From positions 186,001-250,000 of the forward strand of contig JAHNUO010000002.1 in assembly GCA_019787685.1 (NCBI GenBank): DNA of 64,000 nt, in the 5' to 3' direction. Below the pieces are notes generated by a model that was not told where the DNA came from, searched no databases, and worked only from the letters and a program-made list of their open reading frames with translations. The DNA is from Chiua virens. Taxonomy: Eukaryota > Basidiomycota > Agaricomycetes > Boletales > Boletaceae. Both the position numbers and the translations under genes were made by a program. Position 1 is the stretch's first letter. Every line of letters starts with the position of its first letter. Of the stretch, positions 58,971-64,000 are shown piece by piece.

Positions 58971-61153
58971 ATGATCAATTCCCCTCCTTTCTCTGATTCC
59001 CCCAGTGCTTCAGCTCTTCGCGCAGTTCAGCTAACTGAGAGCCCACTGCACGTATCTCAAGGTACTCTCTCGCCTTCCAATACACAAAGTCCACTCACAG
59101 TTTCGAACATTTGTGTCAGTTCCAAGTTCAAGTGACAGCTCGGACCATGTTAGTCCCCCGGACAAGTTGTCTCCATTACCGGGACTGAACGCGATACCTC
59201 TCAGCCCCAATCGCTCCATTCGTGATGAACCCAGCATCATACCCAGCGCTTCCTCTGCTCCCTCTCTGCGCGGCTTGTTGTCCCCCCGACCTTTCCCTGC
59301 GTCCGCCGAAGATAGCAGGCCACAGATCGCAGAAGGGTCGACCCATCACCATGTTTCCTTTGATGGAGACCACTCTTCCGTACCATCCCCAAGCTACAGC
59401 TCTCGGGTTCATGTTCATCCCCTTCTTCGCGAAGCTGTCTCCAGAGGGATAGACTCCACTTTCACTCGAATGAATCACTCGAGCAACCCTTCCCGGCCCT
59501 CTTCGGTTGTGCGCTCCGGAGGGGGGGTTAATTCCCATCAAATGCGCCATCAATCTCCTTCAGCTCCTTCTTCCCCTCATTCCAGATCCACCTCGCCCAT
59601 ACGTCTCTTTGGTTGGTCCGGATTCCATCGTACCCAGGAAGACCCCTTCGTTCCTGTTGACCCTTTCCAGTTCCGTACTCGTATCGCCAATATCTCTTTC
59701 CTCAGTCCTGATATCCAGCATCACCTTTCGTTCGACCCCACGTGCGAGGAAAATCCATTTTGTTGTGTCCCTCCCTGGCGTTGCACACCTGAAGATCGTT
59801 TCGTTACTTTCCTTCGAGATACCCGCTATTTCTTCCTCGACACTCTTCCCAGACAGATGTACTCGAACCTGCTTCTTCGCCTCCCCTCTTTGTATTGGTC
59901 GCGAATCGCGAGGGTATACGAAGATGCTCAGCTGAGCAAACCAGACATCCAACTTATGATCGACTCGTATTCCAACTCCCGCCTCGAACAGCAAAGGCAA
60001 CGGATAGTCACTTCGAGTCCCATACCCCCTGGTGTCCACATCGCTCCCACTCTGCCATTTCCCGATGAGTGGAGGACAACTAATGTTTCCCCAGCATTGC
60101 TCAGATTCAAGCAATCTTGGGAAGCATTTATTGATTCGCTGTTGCGTGAGTGGAAAACGCTGAACCTTGTCTCTGCTTTGCTTCTCTCGTCAGTATTTAT
60201 CTCCGGCTTTTCGACTGTCAATACTCATGGCATCCATTTCAGGGCTATCATTTCGATGTTCCAAAGCCAAGTCATGGCTGAAGATCCTGTTATTAGAACC
60301 GCTGCCCTCCTTTCGTTGACCTCAGCCTTGATGAGTTTATCGTATGGGTGCATGTTTATTGTTAGATTCGGGACCATGAAGAATATGAACAAGGCAACGA
60401 GATGGGTTGAAGTAAGTTCGAGTCATCTTTTTCTTTACTCTCTTTGTTCTGGTTATTCAGCACTCTCCCCCCTCTCCCGTAGGAAGCGGCGAGGACCACA
60501 ACATTCATTCTCTGGAACGTATGGGTTCTGCTGGCTATGCCCGCCATCTGGCTTGCTTGGTACGATGTGCACTCATCAAACAGCTCATGTCTTCTGACCT
60601 TGTCTTATTAACTCACATGATAACTAGGTCGATGATTTTCTTCATCGTTGCTATCGTGTCGTATGTTTGGCGCTATGGGAGCTCGGCTGACCCCGCATCC
60701 CCTGAACCCCTCAGTCCTACCGCCGCATTAGGACCAAGAATCGCCGTCACCACTCTCTTCGGCCTTGGATTGCTCTACCTCGTTGCCATCATCAAGTCAT
60801 TGCACAACTATGGCAAGACAACCAAACTGTTTCGGATGTCCACCGGAAACGGTCAGTTGCCTGACATATCGGAAAACGAGACACGCGGAGGCGAGCGAGG
60901 GAGCCAGAGAGGACGTAGAACGAACCACGGGCGTGATGGAGGACACGGTGGTCGTGAGTCGGCTCAAGCGCGTCGTGGACGCGAACGCACACGAGGTGGA
61001 CGTCCGGAGCAAGACGCAACCGAGCAAGGTGGGCTTTCAGCTGTGACGGGGCTGGGGCTCACGGGACTAGAAGACGTTGGGAGTCCACGGAGTTTGAGTG
61101 AGCCTCCTGTACCTGTAGAGAAGCGACGGCAACAACCAGAGGAAGACGTGTAA
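58971..61153 (+). CDS. multi-pass membrane protein of unknown function (basidiomycete-type)
   Basis: The start at ATG 58971 (MINSPPFSDSPSASALRAV) is joined through an intron at 59062-59119 to VPSSSDSSDHVSPPDKL; this junction keeps the frame. The first 220 residues are Ser/Pro-rich and disordered. A conserved-looking core follows: PEDRFVTFLRDTRYFFLDTL, LLRLPSLYWSRIARVYED, FKQSWEAFIDSLLREWKTL. Membrane helices follow: LVSALLLSSVFISGFSTV, AALLSLTSALMSLSYGCMF, TFILWNVWVLLAMPAIWLAW (across an intron), SMIFFIVAIVSYVW and VTTLFGLGLLYLVAIIKSL. The cytosolic tail is Arg/Gly-rich and ends QQPEEDV (stop 61151-61153). The layout resembles uncharacterised Agaricomycete four-to-five-TM proteins. No catalytic motif is visible, so no function is assigned. 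Confidence 0.8.
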
Positions 61154-61522
61154 ATCGACGTCTCATGTTTCTGTTTCTCCCGCCGCCGTCGTTCGTTTGC
61201 TTTTCATGAAAAGTGGATCGCAATTTCGGGATATCCCACTTCGGACAGGACGATACCACCTTTAGAATAGATCTCGATCATGTAACTTGTAGAGGTATTT
61301 ACAGGGCGCTCGATCAATCTTTTCGAGGAACAATAATATGATTGGTAAGATGGCAGCCAGACTTGATACGCTTCAAGTGAATGGCACTGGGCAACCGGGC
61401 CGCTGCAGATTACCGTGCATGATCACCGATAAATTTTCTGTTGTACACGATCATACGATATATCGACCTCACATCCACAGGAATGTGGCGTTCTGAAGGG
61501 AGAAAACTGTAAAAAGCCAAGG
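61154..61522. other. convergent intergenic region
   Basis: This roughly 0.37 kb of 3' untranslated and spacer sequence lies between the membrane-protein gene (+) and RPC1 (-). I see no additional gene. Confidence 0.5.

Positions 61523-64000
<2,478 letters not shown>

Noticed and set aside
59176..59553. Minus frame opposite the membrane-protein gene
   Set aside because: It lies antisense to a well-supported coding exon with a conserved splice junction. It is a shadow frame.

Overview
The window is nuclear DNA of a filamentous basidiomycete, most likely an Agaricomycete. Rhizoctonia/Ceratobasidium-type fungi fit well, but I cannot prove the genus. The reasons are many short introns of about 50-60 nt, a basidiomycete-type laccase, tandem CYP63-like P450s, and a eukaryotic housekeeping set (NEP1, CGI121, SEC14-like, coilin-like, LPD1, ATAD2/Yta7, RPC1). 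Nothing bacterial, viral or organellar was recognised.

Layout. 1-3.9 kb has no recognisable gene. 3.9-9.6 kb holds two tandem cytochrome P450 paralogues; the second carries an apparent frameshift. 9.7-24.1 kb is a dense housekeeping block: a SEC14-like lipid-transfer protein (-), NEP1 (-), CGI121 (-) divergent from a PDI-like thioredoxin protein (+), a large mitochondrial-type PPR protein (-), a coilin-like protein (-) and an NADPH-dependent MDR oxidoreductase (-). 24.1-51.3 kb is the accessory part. It contains a poorly conserved hypothetical gene, a GTPase gene that runs into an AT-rich island, a roughly 7 kb coiled-coil gene built from tandem duplicated modules, a laccase and long stretches without recognisable genes. 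Two diverged direct copies of a 1.2-1.4 kb sequence (about 25.9-27.0 and 42.1-43.4 kb) bracket the GTPase, AT-rich island and coiled-coil gene. 51.3-64 kb returns to housekeeping genes: dihydrolipoamide dehydrogenase (-), the bromodomain AAA-ATPase ATAD2/Yta7 (-), a multi-pass membrane protein (+), and the 3' part of RPC1, the largest subunit of RNA polymerase III (-), which runs off the right edge.

The most striking object is directly downstream of the GTPase exons, on the same strand (28,475-30,465). It is an array of about 22 tandem units of about 88 bp. Every unit starts with a 5' splice-site consensus (mostly GTAAGT) and ends with a pyrimidine tract plus AG, and consecutive units are separated by exactly three nucleotides. 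The triplets vary while the flanking AG and GT never do. The last clear GTPase exon ends in phase 0, so each triplet would be one codon. Read literally, this is a chain of one-codon microexons, or a recursive-splicing ladder. RNA evidence is needed to choose between that and an intronic minisatellite.

A caution runs through the annotation. Several otherwise conserved genes (P450 copy 2, PPR, coilin-like, MDR, perhaps the 3' ends of the PDI-like gene and RPC1) need a one-base shift to stay in frame. Residual assembly indels are therefore a real possibility alongside genuine decay. GC-AG introns are also unusually frequent: two in P450 copy 1, one each in NEP1 and CGI121, possibly one in the laccase.
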